Below are positions 8,893 through 17,863 of a DNA stretch of 64,000 nt, one piece after another (the first letter of the stretch is position 1; every line of letters begins with the position of its first letter). The notes beneath the pieces were generated by a model that worked only from the letters and a program-made list of their open reading frames with translations, was not told the DNA's origin and made no database searches. The translations under genes and the position numbers were made by a program. The DNA comes from Actinotalea alkalitolerans (GTDB taxonomy: Bacteria; Actinomycetota; Actinomycetes; Actinomycetales; Cellulomonadaceae), in NCBI RefSeq assembly GCF_023369855.1, contig NZ_JAMBPP010000012.1, positions 62,001 to 126,000 on the forward strand. The letters are read 5' to 3'.

Positions 8893-10356
8893 TCACTGTG
8901 CGTCGAACTCCCAGTGCCACGGCTCCTGCGGGCCGCCACCGCCGGGCTGCATGATCCGGGGGTGGTACCAGCCGAACCGCTCGGCGTTCGCCTTCATCCA
9001 CCGGTAGTTCGCGCTCCCGAACTGCCCGAGCCCACCGAACCCGCCGAAGTCCACGGCGAGTGCCAGACCGTGGTTGGAGGTCCCCGGGGTGGCCGCGAGC
9101 GAACCCCGGCTCCGCTTGACGGCGACCTGACGGTCGTAGCTGCGGTAAGAGCTGACGATGGTCAGGTCGGTCCCGAAGTCCGCCCGGTAGGCCGCGTTGA
9201 GCTCCTCGAGCGCCGCTGCGGCGTCGCACCGGATCAGCGCGTCGCGCGCGAAGGAGACTCCGCACAGAGCGTCGGTGGGGATCTGGCCGTTGGGGGCGTC
9301 GGATGCCACGGCGATCTTGCGCTCGATCTCAGCGGCTGCAGCCCGGGCCGCAGCCTCTGCGGCCTCTCGGGCGGCCTCGGCCTCGGCCGCTGACGCCTGC
9401 AGCTGGTCGGACAACGCGGCGACGTCCTGTGCGGCGGCAAGGATCTGCGCGCTGACGTCGAGGTCCAGTGCGTCGACGTCAGCGCTCTCCGGGAGCTCGG
9501 TCGGACCGTCCTGCGGCTCGAGCGACCCGTCGGGGGCAGCGGGATCCGGTGCGGTGACGTCCACGTCAGGCAGGTCGGTCGGCAGTGCGGGTGCTGCGGA
9601 ACGCGAGGCGGCCGAGGCCGACCGGTCGGCACCGGGCACGGGCGGAGACCGGAACGGGAGCGCGGACTCGCCGTCGGCGGTCTCCGGGGTCTCCTCGTCG
9701 AGCTCGGCGTCGGGGGGCTCCTCCTCGAGCGAGGCCGGGGCGACCGGGGAGGTCTCGATCAGCGAGGTCAGCTCGGCGACTGCGGCGTCGAGGGCGGCGA
9801 TGGTCTCGGGGGTCACCAGCTCCATCGCGTCGGCGCTCACGGCGCCCGCCGTGTCGACCGCGTCGCGAGCGACCACCAGGGCCTCCTCGCGCTTCGCGGC
9901 CGCGAAGCCGGCGGCCTCCCCGGTCAGGCGCGTGGTCGTGGCGCGGTCCACGCGCTCGGCGCGGAGCTGGTTCAGCGCAGCGGCGGTCGTGGCGTCGGCC
10001 TGCTGCTGGTTGCGTGAGCGGTGCTCGGCGTGCACCTGGGTCATGCCACCCAGGAGCAGTGCAGCGGCGAGCACCCCGACGGTCGCCGGCCGCGACATCG
10101 TGTGCTGACGGCTCAGAGCGGTGCGTGCGGCGGTGCGGTCGCGCCCGGCAGTGCGGCCCTGCCGTCGGACCGCAGGGGGGCTCAGGACGAGGGAGAACGG
10201 TGACCGGCACGCCTGGTCGGCCAGGCGCAGCTCACGTCGGGTGGTCGGGGCCCGTTCCGGCGTGACCTGTGGGGTCGCCGCCTGCGACGGACGGCGCGAC
10301 TGCTCCGCGGCTCGTCGCTCACGTCGGGTGACCGGCGTGGGGTCCTGCTCCGCCAT
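8893..10356 (-). CDS. D-alanyl-D-alanine carboxypeptidase, VanY/M15B family (copy 1)
   Basis: The 487-residue protein is a membrane-anchored cell-wall peptidase. An Arg-rich cytoplasmic tail containing two TRRE(L/R)R elements leads to one membrane segment near residue 90 (VGVLAAALLLGGM). A long Ala/Glu-rich helical stalk follows, with an acidic Pro-rich insert. The C-terminal ~140 residues hold the M15 zinc site: SNHGLALAVDFGG (S-x-H-x6-D) and EPWHWEF. It should trim D-Ala from peptidoglycan stems. A paralog with the same layout lies at 11947-13287, with an EAL-domain gene between. The 231 bases upstream (10357-10587) hold no gene and no strong motif. Confidence 0.88.
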   Translation of the reverse strand: MAEQDPTPVTRRERRAAEQSRRPSQAATPQVTPERAPTTRRELRLADQACRSPFSLVLSPPAVRRQGRTAGRDRTAARTALSRQHTMSRPATVGVLAAALLLGGMTQVHAEHRSRNQQQADATTAAALNQLRAERVDRATTTRLTGEAAGFAAAKREEALVVARDAVDTAGAVSADAMELVTPETIAALDAAVAELTSLIETSPVAPASLEEEPPDAELDEETPETADGESALPFRSPPVPGADRSASAASRSAAPALPTDLPDVDVTAPDPAAPDGSLEPQDGPTELPESADVDALDLDVSAQILAAAQDVAALSDQLQASAAEAEAAREAAEAAARAAAAEIERKIAVASDAPNGQIPTDALCGVSFARDALIRCDAAAALEELNAAYRADFGTDLTIVSSYRSYDRQVAVKRSRGSLAATPGTSNHGLALAVDFGGFGGLGQFGSANYRWMKANAERFGWYHPRIMQPGGGGPQEPWHWEFDAQ

Positions 10357-10587
10357 ACGTGGTGATCCTCGCTGTCGAGATGCCCGGTCCTGGTGACCGG
10401 GTCGATGAATCGTGCCTTGTGCCGCAACGTGGATTCGGCCGGATCCATCCCTCTCTGAAGGGTTCTTGCCAAGCCATCACCGGATCCACACATTCAGCCG
10501 GTCAGAGCCGTCACAAGACGATGGCGTTCGTTGCACGGACCGCTTCACCCAGGCCGCCCGGCATGCCAGCCCGTGCAGCACGCGGGA

Positions 10588-11892
10588 TCACCCCGCGGTG
10601 AGCCGTCCGACCAGTGACTGCGCGGCTGCCGTGACGAGCGCATGGTCGTGGGTCACGACGAAGTCGAACTCGCGGGCACGGTCATCGGCGGTCCCCAGAC
10701 CTGCCGGGGGACGACCAGGCCCTGCCTCCCGAGCGATCAGGGCGACGGACTCGTGGGCTCCCAGGACCACGACGGTCCACTCGCGTGCCAGGGGGTCGTC
10801 CGCGGCCAGGCTCGTCCCGTGCACGCCCACGACCGGGACCCGGGGCATGCCCACACCGAGCGCGCCGACGAACGGCAGCGACGCGGCCAGCGCCGAGTAC
10901 CGGCCGGCGGTGGCGCGGGTGAAGTACCGGGAGTCCTGGAAGCACGCGAGCAGCACCGGGGGAACTCGGGACTGCCGGGCGACGAGCTCGAGGCTGTGGG
11001 AGAGGGGAAGCAGCAGGTGCTTGGGTGCGCGGCGCAGGTCGGTGCGTCCCGCGACCAGCGTGGAGGGCTCGGTGCGGGATCCGCCCCTGACGGGGTGCGG
11101 CACGAAACGGGGACGGGCGTCGGCGGTCTGCGTGAACGCCCGGGCGGGACGTCCCCACAACCATCCCTGGCCCAGTGTCGCCCCGAGGACGAGCGCCCGG
11201 GTCAGGTCCTCAGGGGTCTCGATGCCCTCGGCGACGACCTCCGCACCGCTGGCCTCGGCGTAGGCACGGACGGCTCCTGCCACGGTCAGCGTGGCAGGAT
11301 CCTCGATGCTGCGCAGGAGCGCCAGGTCGAGCTTGACCACCTCAGGACGCAGCAGAGGGATGAAGGCAAGGGACTCAGGCTCGACCCCCACGTCGTCGAG
11401 TGCGATCGCGCAACCGGCCGCACGCAGCCGCTCGGCGCCCGCGAGCACCCCAGCCGGATCGGCGGCAAGGGCACGCTCGGTGATCTCGACCACCACCTGG
11501 GTGCTGTCGCGGCGGGACAGCGCCTCCACCACGACGTCCAGGTGGCCGGTGAGCGTCGAGGGCTCGATGTTGACGAAGAGGGTCCGGGACCCGCGCGGAG
11601 GCAGCCGAGTGGCGTCGTGCAGGGCCGCCTGGAGCGAGCACCGCTCGAGGTCGCTCAGCCGCCCGACCGCTCGGGCCGCGTCGAGCAGGACCAGCGGGGA
11701 CTCCCATGGACTGCCCGCGGGGCCGCGGAGAAGGGCCTCGTGCCCCACGGCGGCTCCGCTGTCCAGATCGATCAGCGGCTGGTAGACGCAGGAGAGCGCA
11801 CCGTCGTGCAGGAGGTCGTCGATCGGTACCAGGGGCGTACCTGCCAGGGCTCGCACGTGGTGCTCGGTTCTCACTGCTTCCTCATCGACCAC
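10588..11892 (-). CDS. EAL-domain c-di-GMP phosphodiesterase with DICT sensory domain
   Basis: Residues ~30-250 of this 434-residue protein are an EAL domain with catalytic signatures largely intact: E52-A-L-L-R56, FVNIEPSTL, VVEITERAL, ALDDVGVEP, VKLDLALL, VVAEGIETPEDL and GQGWLWGRPA. It should hydrolyse c-di-GMP to pGpG. The C-terminal ~170 residues match DICT, a sensory domain found with diguanylate cyclases (LSHSLELVARQ, SRYFTRATAGRY). No signal peptide or membrane span is seen, so it is cytoplasmic. A PilZ receptor gene at 35456 is the only other c-di-GMP gene in the window. GTG 11892 is used; GTG 11874 has a closer purine tract and could be the true start. Confidence 0.9.
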   Translation of the reverse strand: MVDEEAVRTEHHVRALAGTPLVPIDDLLHDGALSCVYQPLIDLDSGAAVGHEALLRGPAGSPWESPLVLLDAARAVGRLSDLERCSLQAALHDATRLPPRGSRTLFVNIEPSTLTGHLDVVVEALSRRDSTQVVVEITERALAADPAGVLAGAERLRAAGCAIALDDVGVEPESLAFIPLLRPEVVKLDLALLRSIEDPATLTVAGAVRAYAEASGAEVVAEGIETPEDLTRALVLGATLGQGWLWGRPARAFTQTADARPRFVPHPVRGGSRTEPSTLVAGRTDLRRAPKHLLLPLSHSLELVARQSRVPPVLLACFQDSRYFTRATAGRYSALAASLPFVGALGVGMPRVPVVGVHGTSLAADDPLAREWTVVVLGAHESVALIAREAGPGRPPAGLGTADDRAREFDFVVTHDHALVTAAAQSLVGRLTAG

Positions 11893-11946
11893 GATCCTGC
11901 GGTCGTGAGGCCTTCCGAGGACCGGTGCCGGCGGTGCCGGCGGGTC

Positions 11947-13287
11947 CTAGCGGCGTGTCGCGGTGCCGTACTCCCAGTGCCACGGCTCCGGCGGCCCGTT
12001 GCCGCCAGGCCCCAGGGCAGGGGGGTGGTTCCACCCGTGGTCAGGTCCGTGGACGACCATCCAGCGGTAGGTAGGACGGCTGAAGTCACCGAGGCCGCCG
12101 AACCCGGCGAGGTCCACCGCGAGCCCCCGCCCGTGGTTGGAGCTCCCCGGCACGGCCGCGAGCTCGGGCTTGGTCTGCCGGAGCAGGACCTGGGTCTCGT
12201 AGTCCCGGTAGGTGCTGACCAGCGTGAGGTCGGCGTCGAAACGCTCGCGGTAGGCCACGTTGAGCGTCTCGAGGGCAGCGGCAGCGTCGCAGCGCAGCAG
12301 GGCATCGGCGTCGAAGGAGACAGCGCACAGGGCCGAGGACGGGATCCTGCCGTTGGGTGACGCGTCGGCGGCGGCGACCTTGCGCGCCAGCGCGGCGGCG
12401 GCCTCTTCCTCGGCTGCTCGCTGGGCCTCGCGCTCCGCGGCCTGGGCCATGCTCGTCTCGACCGCCGCCGAGATCGTGGCGGTGATCGTCGCGACCTGCT
12501 CGGCCGTGGCGAGGATCTGCTCGCTCGCCTGCAGGTCGGGGGTCGATGTCGACGCGGGTTCGACCGTCGACGCGGGTTCCACCCGAGCAGCGTCCCCGCG
12601 AACCGTGACCATGCTGTCGGCGACCGCGGGCGAGGCGGCGGCAGGGGCGGCGCTCTCTTCGGCTGCCGGCCCGGCGGTGCGCTCTGCCGGCTCGGTCGGG
12701 AGGTCCGTTGCCGAGGGTGTCGCAGCGAGGGGTTCGACGACGTCCTGGATCATGGCGACGGGTGCGACCGGGTCCGGTCCGGCGGGGACGGCTCCGACGA
12801 GCGCTGCGAGGTCGGCGAGAGCAGCGTCCAGCGGCGCGAGGTCGTCGGGCGTGAGGTGCACCGCTGCGAGCTCTGCGACGCTGGTCGCGGTGTCGACGGC
12901 GTCCTGCGCGGCCGCCAGCGCACGAGCGTGGGTGTGGGTCGCGTGAGCGCCCGCCTGCCCGGTGAGTCGACTGATCGCTGCCGCCGTGGTGCGTCCCTGG
13001 TGGGCCTGCGCCAGCTCTGCCGCCAGGACGACGTCGGCCGCGGCGCGCTGCGCGGTGACGACGCGGTCGAGCTGTACCTGGGTCAGACCGCCGGCGAGGA
13101 GCGAGAGGCAGAGTGCGGTCGCAGCCGCCGCGTGGCCGAAGTGGGGGCCGGCCGGTCGCGCAGCGCTGTGCCGACCGGACGAGCGTCGACGGTCCGCACC
13201 CGGGGGGCCGGGCAGGCGACGTCGACCCGCCTCCTCGGCGAGCCTCAGCTCGCGCCGGGTCACCGGCGCGGGGATCGGTCTCGTCAT
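11947..13287 (-). CDS. D-alanyl-D-alanine carboxypeptidase, VanY/M15B family (copy 2)
   Basis: This 446-residue protein has the same architecture as the copy at 8893-10356. It opens with PVTRRELRLAEEA, has one membrane segment (AAATALCLSLLAGGLTQV), then a long helical Ala-rich stalk with Thr/Ser/Pro stretches. The C-terminal M15 domain has SSNHGRGLAVDLAGFGG and EPWHWEYG, which supply the zinc ligands and catalytic residues. Shared TQVxxxx and LCxVSF elements show the two genes arose by duplication. It ends 54 bases before the EAL gene on the same strand, so the two may be co-transcribed. A 131-base gap separates its start from the CobW gene end. Confidence 0.88.
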   Translation of the reverse strand: MTRPIPAPVTRRELRLAEEAGRRRLPGPPGADRRRSSGRHSAARPAGPHFGHAAAATALCLSLLAGGLTQVQLDRVVTAQRAAADVVLAAELAQAHQGRTTAAAISRLTGQAGAHATHTHARALAAAQDAVDTATSVAELAAVHLTPDDLAPLDAALADLAALVGAVPAGPDPVAPVAMIQDVVEPLAATPSATDLPTEPAERTAGPAAEESAAPAAASPAVADSMVTVRGDAARVEPASTVEPASTSTPDLQASEQILATAEQVATITATISAAVETSMAQAAEREAQRAAEEEAAAALARKVAAADASPNGRIPSSALCAVSFDADALLRCDAAAALETLNVAYRERFDADLTLVSTYRDYETQVLLRQTKPELAAVPGSSNHGRGLAVDLAGFGGLGDFSRPTYRWMVVHGPDHGWNHPPALGPGGNGPPEPWHWEYGTATRR

Positions 13288-13418
13288 GGGTGCGGTGTCC
13301 TCAGCAGGGTCGGATCCGGGGGAGCACGGTCGCAGCTCCTGGCCCCTGTCTCGACGCTGCCCGCACGCCCCTCAAGGGCAGGAGCGGGTGATTCCGCGCG
13401 ATGTCACCCGTTTGCGCG

Positions 13419-14528
13419 TCAGCAGGCCTCCGACTGCTCGCCGAGCCATGGCGACAGCACGTCCTCGCGTCCGAGCCACCGCACCAGGCCCTCGGTCATC
13501 TCGGCCTCGCTCACCAGGATGTCCTCGAAGGCCTGCCGCAGGCGCACGATCTCTGCACCACCGCCGGTTCCCGTGTAGACGAGCCGGGTGAAGGGCTCGC
13601 ACCCGGCCCAGCTGTCTGCCTGACCGACGGCCAGCTGCCCTCCGGCGCCGTCCCAGATGCACGCCGAGTGCGGCCGTGTCGGCACCCAGAAGACTCCTCG
13701 GCTGCGCAGCCGCCCGCTGCCGAGCCGTTCGACCTGGTCGACGAGGCGCTCGGGGTGCAGCGGGCGGCTCGAGCGCAGCTCGATGCTCCAGACGCCGTTG
13801 TCCGTGGGACCGTGCGCGGCACGGGCGCGCAGCGGGTCCAGGCGCTGCTCTCCGGCGGCGCTGTCGTGCCGGCCCTGGACCAGGCGGGACAGGTCCAGGA
13901 GGTGGGTTCCCTCGACGCGGACGCCGTCAGGGGCCCGCAGGTGGTCGACCAGGTCCGAGTCGATCGGGTGGTCGGTGGCCTCTCCGGACACCACGACGAC
14001 GTCGGCGTGCCCGAGCTGCGCCACCAGCGCCTCGCCGACCGACCGCCGGTCGTCGGCCGTCAGCGCCAGGCCCCGTTCGGCGAGCAGGTCGTCACCCAGG
14101 ATGTCGTGCTCGACTGCCCCCAGGTCGAGCGCGTTCACGATGCTCGCCACACGCAGTGCGCTGAGCTCCCCACCACGCCGCATCATGCTGCCGAGCTGGC
14201 GGGTCACCGGAAGCGACTCGGCCGAGACGGGGAGCGTCAGCACCACCACGCCCCAGCGTCCGTCGTCGGCGAGCCGGCGCAGTGCGGGCACAGCGTCCTC
14301 CCGCACCGCGCAGCTCAGGCAGGCGTGCTCGAGGGGGAGGTGCTGGTCCTCGACGACCCCGTGCGCGTCGAGCACGAGTCGTCGCAGACCCCCGCCCCCG
14401 GGTCCGTCGGTGATGTCGTGCCGCAGCACGACCACTCCGGGCGCGTCGGTGAGCATTCCTGCGACCGCGGTGTCGCGCAGCACGGGGTCGATGGTCGTCA
14501 GCACGACCAGGGGCAGCGGGGCGGTCAT
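13419..14528 (-). CDS. CobW-like metal-homeostasis protein, Zur-regulated
   Basis: The 369-residue product aligns with actinobacterial CobW/COG0523 proteins: a Cys motif HACLSCAVREDAVPALRRL (usual form GCLCC), STAGE-like central strands, and a CobW C-terminal domain (RPLHPERLVDQVERLGSGRL to VRLRQAFEDILVSEAEM). The normal Walker A loop GxxGxGKT is absent; the same place reads LTTIDPVLRDTAVAGML, so GTP binding is doubtful. ATG 14528 follows TTGAGGAGCACC, a good ribosome site. Two Zur boxes just upstream imply expression under zinc starvation, where such proteins are thought to supply zinc to client enzymes. Confidence 0.85.
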   Translation of the reverse strand: MTAPLPLVVLTTIDPVLRDTAVAGMLTDAPGVVVLRHDITDGPGGGGLRRLVLDAHGVVEDQHLPLEHACLSCAVREDAVPALRRLADDGRWGVVVLTLPVSAESLPVTRQLGSMMRRGGELSALRVASIVNALDLGAVEHDILGDDLLAERGLALTADDRRSVGEALVAQLGHADVVVVSGEATDHPIDSDLVDHLRAPDGVRVEGTHLLDLSRLVQGRHDSAAGEQRLDPLRARAAHGPTDNGVWSIELRSSRPLHPERLVDQVERLGSGRLRSRGVFWVPTRPHSACIWDGAGGQLAVGQADSWAGCEPFTRLVYTGTGGGAEIVRLRQAFEDILVSEAEMTEGLVRWLGREDVLSPWLGEQSEAC

Positions 14529-14543
14529 GGTGCTCCTCAAGTC

Positions 14544-14588
14544 GAGAACGGTTCTCAGTCAGCCTAACGCAACATGAGAACGGTTCTC
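14544..14588 (-). promoter_or_regulatory. Tandem Zur boxes
   Basis: Two identical 13-base dyads, GAGAACGGTTCTC, lie at 14544-14556 and 14576-14588 with centres 32 bases apart, about three helical turns. The sequence matches the actinobacterial Zur pattern TGA-x-AA-x3-TT-x-TCA. They end 16 bases from the ATG of the CobW-like gene, so Zur bound to zinc would repress it. The K+ channel gene ends at 14619 and is upstream on the same strand. Confidence 0.88.
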
Positions 14589-14618
14589 GCCAAGGGGGTC
14601 TCGGCGTGCCAGTGCCAG

Positions 14619-15491
14619 CTACCCCCAGCCGTGATCGGCCCGGAAGGCCGATGCCACCTCGTCGACCCCCGGTGCGTCGCCCATGTCGAGGAAGCCGACG
14701 GCCAGAACGCACGCCAGCTCCTCGATGCCTGATCGCAGCACAGCCCCAGCAAACCGGACCCCAGGCCGCTCGTCCGTCGAGGCGACGTCGGCGAGCGCCC
14801 ACAGCGACCCGAAGGTCTCGGCGAGGGCCTGCCGGGGATCCGTCTCGCGGAAGTAGTAGCTCTCCGGCAGCTGGCCAAGGTCGACCCGGATCACGGCGAC
14901 GTGCTCCGCGAGACCGTGCACCAGCGCGGCCGCGGAGGGCGCGTCGATCAGCCGCAGCTCCTCCCGCACATCGGCTGCCTCCAGGGTTCGCATGCGTTCG
15001 GCGAGCGTGCGGCGCCGGGTGAGCGCCGGGTAGATCTGGAGGATCCAGGTGACCGCGGCCGAGAGCAGCGCGAAGCCGGTCAGCGCCTGCCCGGGGACGA
15101 CGAGCCGCACCCAGGGCTCGACCGGGACGACGTCACCCAGGCCGAGTGTCGCGAGCGAGACCATCGAGACGTAGAGGGCGTCCAGGAGGTCGCCGTCGCG
15201 CGCGTCCACCTGGCTCGAGTAGGCGAACCGGTCGATCCGTGGCCAGTAGATCAGGGCCCAGCCGACGATCGCACCGGTGAACCATATGAGCACCACCGCG
15301 ACCATCCCGGCGGGTCCGGTGACCCGGCTCGGGGCGTCGTCGCGCGCGACCCGTCGCGAGAGCCTCCAGCCGGTCCGGAGCACCACGGAGGCAACCGACC
15401 CCCGGCCCGCCGGATGCCACAGGGTGGCGAAGACATCCCGCAGGACGACGACGATCACGACGCTCCCCAGCAGAGCCCATATCCAGTGCAT
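14619..15491 (-). CDS. Two-TM potassium channel family protein
   Basis: The 290-residue protein starts with a membrane helix (MHWIWALLGSVVIVVVL), followed by two core helices flanking a pore loop. The selectivity filter is TLGLGD at 115-120 in place of the common TVGYGD. A ~130-residue cytoplasmic helical tail follows, without a recognisable RCK/TrkA-N domain. It most likely conducts K+ or a related cation. It stands alone, with its promoter in the 259-base gap shared with the divergent manganese catalase gene; that gap shows nothing else I can identify. Confidence 0.82.
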   Translation of the reverse strand: MHWIWALLGSVVIVVVLRDVFATLWHPAGRGSVASVVLRTGWRLSRRVARDDAPSRVTGPAGMVAVVLIWFTGAIVGWALIYWPRIDRFAYSSQVDARDGDLLDALYVSMVSLATLGLGDVVPVEPWVRLVVPGQALTGFALLSAAVTWILQIYPALTRRRTLAERMRTLEAADVREELRLIDAPSAAALVHGLAEHVAVIRVDLGQLPESYYFRETDPRQALAETFGSLWALADVASTDERPGVRFAGAVLRSGIEELACVLAVGFLDMGDAPGVDEVASAFRADHGWG

Positions 15492-15750
15492 GGCAACACG
15501 CTAGGGGTGCGCGAAGCCTCCCGCGTCGTCGACCTCGTGCTCTCCGGTGGCGGCCCGGCCAGACCCTGCTTAGCGTCGGTGTGCCGCCTGGTCGTTCGGG
15601 CGGTCAGCAAGCACCGGCGCAGGAAGACCGTCGGCGCCACCTCGCAGGTCGAGGGTGGTCAGCCGCGCCCGAGCGCCCCCACCCCCGTCGGCGAGCACCA
15701 GTCCGTCGACCCCGGCGCCCGCCGGAGTCGTTGACACCCGGGGGACACCG

Positions 15751-16632
15751 ATGTTCTTCCACAGGCAAGAGCTCCAGCACAGGGCAAGTCCTGACCGCCC
15801 AGACGCCGTCTACGCCCGCAAGCTCCAAGAGGTGCTCGGCGGCCAGTACGGCGAGATCACCGTCGCGATGCAGTACGGGTTCCAGTCCTGGAACGCCCAC
15901 CTTCCCGGCAAGTACCGGGACCTGCTCTACGGGATCGGCGCCGAGGAGATGGGTCACGTGGAGATGCTCGCCACGATGATCGCCCAGCTCCTGGAGAAGG
16001 CACCGCTCGGCGTGACCGAGGACGCGGTGCAGTCTGACCCCACGGTCGCCGCGGTGGTGGGGGGTACCGACCTGCAGCACGCGATCCTGGCCGGGGCCGG
16101 CGCCCGACCCGTCGACAGCATGGGCAACCCGTGGTCGGCGGCCTACATCACGGCCAGCGGCAACCTCCTGGCCGACTTCACCGCCAACGCCAACGCCGAG
16201 ATGCAGGGTCGGCGGGCCGTCGCGCGGCTCTACCACATGACCGATGACGCAGGTGTCCGGGACCTTCTCTCGTTCCTGCTCGCGCGGGACACGATGCACC
16301 AGAACCAGTGGATCGCGGCAGCTCGCGAGCTGCAGGAGGAGGGCCTCGAGGGCTTGCCGGTCCCGAGCAGCTTCCCGCTGGGCAAGGAGGAGCGATCGGT
16401 GTCCTACGAGTACATCAACTTCTCCGACGGCGCCCACGCGGGTGAGGGCAGCTGGGCCAGCGGCCCCGCTCCTGACGGCAACGGAGAGTTCAGCTACCGG
16501 GCCGAACCCGAACCGGGGGTGCCCATGCCGCCCCCGACGCGGCCCGACGGCAGGTTCTACGGCACGACCGACCTCCCGAACGTCGTGGAGAGGGTCGCCG
16601 GGGCCGTCCAGGACAAGCTCACCAAGGAATGA
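15751..16632 (+). CDS. Manganese catalase
   Basis: The 293-residue ferritin-like protein has all five dinuclear manganese ligands at family-typical positions: Glu35, Glu66, His69, Glu150 and His183 (GGQYGEITVAM, EEMGHVEML, NANAEMQGRR, ARDTMHQNQW). It disproportionates hydrogen peroxide without heme. ATG 15751 gives the canonical MFFHRQELQ start; upstream in-frame extension lacks homology. A membrane-associated stress operon begins 20 bases after its stop, which suggests joint expression under oxidative or envelope stress. Confidence 0.93.
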   Translation: MFFHRQELQHRASPDRPDAVYARKLQEVLGGQYGEITVAMQYGFQSWNAHLPGKYRDLLYGIGAEEMGHVEMLATMIAQLLEKAPLGVTEDAVQSDPTVAAVVGGTDLQHAILAGAGARPVDSMGNPWSAAYITASGNLLADFTANANAEMQGRRAVARLYHMTDDAGVRDLLSFLLARDTMHQNQWIAAARELQEEGLEGLPVPSSFPLGKEERSVSYEYINFSDGAHAGEGSWASGPAPDGNGEFSYRAEPEPGVPMPPPTRPDGRFYGTTDLPNVVERVAGAVQDKLTKE

Positions 16633-16652
16633 CGACAGAAGGAGGTACGACC

Positions 16653-17375
16653 ATGACGTACGACACCGGGACGGCTCAGCCGTCCGACGACGACCAGCGG
16701 TCGACAGCACAGGCAGCCCGGGACGAGACCGCCGACGTCGCCCGCGGTGCCGTCGACGGCGGCCAGCACCTCGCGAGCGAGGCCAAGGCACAGGCCAAGG
16801 ACGTCGCCCGTGAGGCGCGGGGCCAGGCCAACGACGTGCTCGCGCAAGGTCGGGCGCAGCTCGTGGAGCAGGCGGACCAGCAGCAGAAGCGCGTCGCGTC
16901 AGGGCTGCACGGGTTCAGCGCCGAGCTGGGGGCGATGGCCGAGGGCTCGCAGGAGGGCGGTGTCGCCACCGACCTCACCCGGCAGCTCGCCGATCGCACC
17001 GACGCCGTCGCGTCGTGGCTCGAGGAGCGGGAGCCCGGAGCGCTGCTCGAGGAGGTCACCTCCTTCGCCCGGCGGCGACCCGGCACGTTCCTGGCGATCG
17101 CTGCGGGGGCCGGGCTGCTCGCGGGTCGGCTGACCCGCGGGGTCAAGGACGCGTCGGGCTCCGGTGCGCAGCCGTCGGTCGACGAGTCCCGGGTCACCGC
17201 GGCCCATCGTGCTCCGGGAGCGCCGTCGACCCCCGTGACGACGTCCACCGCGGGCGGACCGGCACCGGTTACCCGCACCCCGGTGCTCCCCAGCAGCCAG
17301 GCCTCCGGTGGGCAGGGCGCCGGGACCAGTGCCGGTGACCCGATGGCCGGTGTCGAGGTGGGTGAGCGACGATGA
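16653..17375 (+). CDS. Amphipathic helical stress protein, hypothetical
   Basis: The 240-residue product starts at ATG 16653 behind a strong GAAGGAGG site. The first ~100 residues are Ala/Glu/Lys/Gln-rich and LEA-like (AKAQAKDVAREARGQANDV). A short hydrophobic segment near 150 (FLAIAAGAGLLAGRL) resembles the membrane-associating end of ElaB/YqjD-type proteins. The last ~80 residues are Ser/Thr/Pro-rich and disordered. It heads a three-gene set with ATGA overlaps (this gene, holin-family, DUF3618) that recurs in actinobacteria. Its function is unknown; envelope or ribosome tethering under stress is a guess. Confidence 0.7.
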   Translation: MTYDTGTAQPSDDDQRSTAQAARDETADVARGAVDGGQHLASEAKAQAKDVAREARGQANDVLAQGRAQLVEQADQQQKRVASGLHGFSAELGAMAEGSQEGGVATDLTRQLADRTDAVASWLEEREPGALLEEVTSFARRRPGTFLAIAAGAGLLAGRLTRGVKDASGSGAQPSVDESRVTAAHRAPGAPSTPVTTSTAGGPAPVTRTPVLPSSQASGGQGAGTSAGDPMAGVEVGERR

Positions 17376-17863
17376 CGAGCAGCACGGACCCGTCGGTCGC
17401 CGCGGCGGCACCACGAGGCGATGCCGCCGCACCGCACCCGACCCACGCGCCACCCGCTGGGACCGGGACGAGCACCGGTCACGAGGCGTCGCTGGGCGAT
17501 CTCCTGAGCGAGATCACCCAGGACGTCTCGACCCTGATGCGCCAGGAGGTGGCCCTCGCCAAGGCCGAGGTCGCGCAGTCGGCCAAGGAGGCCGGGAGAG
17601 GCGCCGGGATGTTCGCAGCGGCCGGGGTCGCCGGGCACCTGGTCCTGGTGTTCCTCTCGGTCGCGCTGTGGGCGGGGCTGGGGAACCTCGTCGGGCACGG
17701 GTGGTCCGGTCTGGTCGTCGCAGGCCTGTGGGCGATCGTGGCCGCCGTGCTCGCCCTACGCGGGCGGGCCGAGATGCGCAAGGTGCAGGGTGCCCCGCGG
17801 ACCGCGGAGACCACGAAGAAGATCCCGAACGCGCTCAAAGGACATGAGGAGAGGAACACATGA
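17372..17863 (+). CDS. Phage-holin-family (superfamily III) membrane protein
   Basis: The 163-residue protein has an amphipathic helix (SLGDLLSEITQDVSTLMRQE, then VALAKAEV) leading to two membrane spans (MFAAAGVAGHLVLVFLSVAL and LVVAGLWAIVAAVLAL). This matches the actinobacterial PF07332 family called putative holin, a name from distant similarity; there is no phage context here. The start overlaps the previous stop, and its stop overlaps the next start, both as ATGA. A role as a membrane structural protein with the DUF3618 partner is inferred from context. Confidence 0.82.
   Translation: MTSSTDPSVAAAAPRGDAAAPHPTHAPPAGTGTSTGHEASLGDLLSEITQDVSTLMRQEVALAKAEVAQSAKEAGRGAGMFAAAGVAGHLVLVFLSVALWAGLGNLVGHGWSGLVVAGLWAIVAAVLALRGRAEMRKVQGAPRTAETTKKIPNALKGHEERNT

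Noticed and set aside
17372-17863. Prophage remnant suggested by a holin-family hit
   Set aside because: Sits in a conserved stress operon with DUF3618; no lysin, integrase or structural gene nearby.
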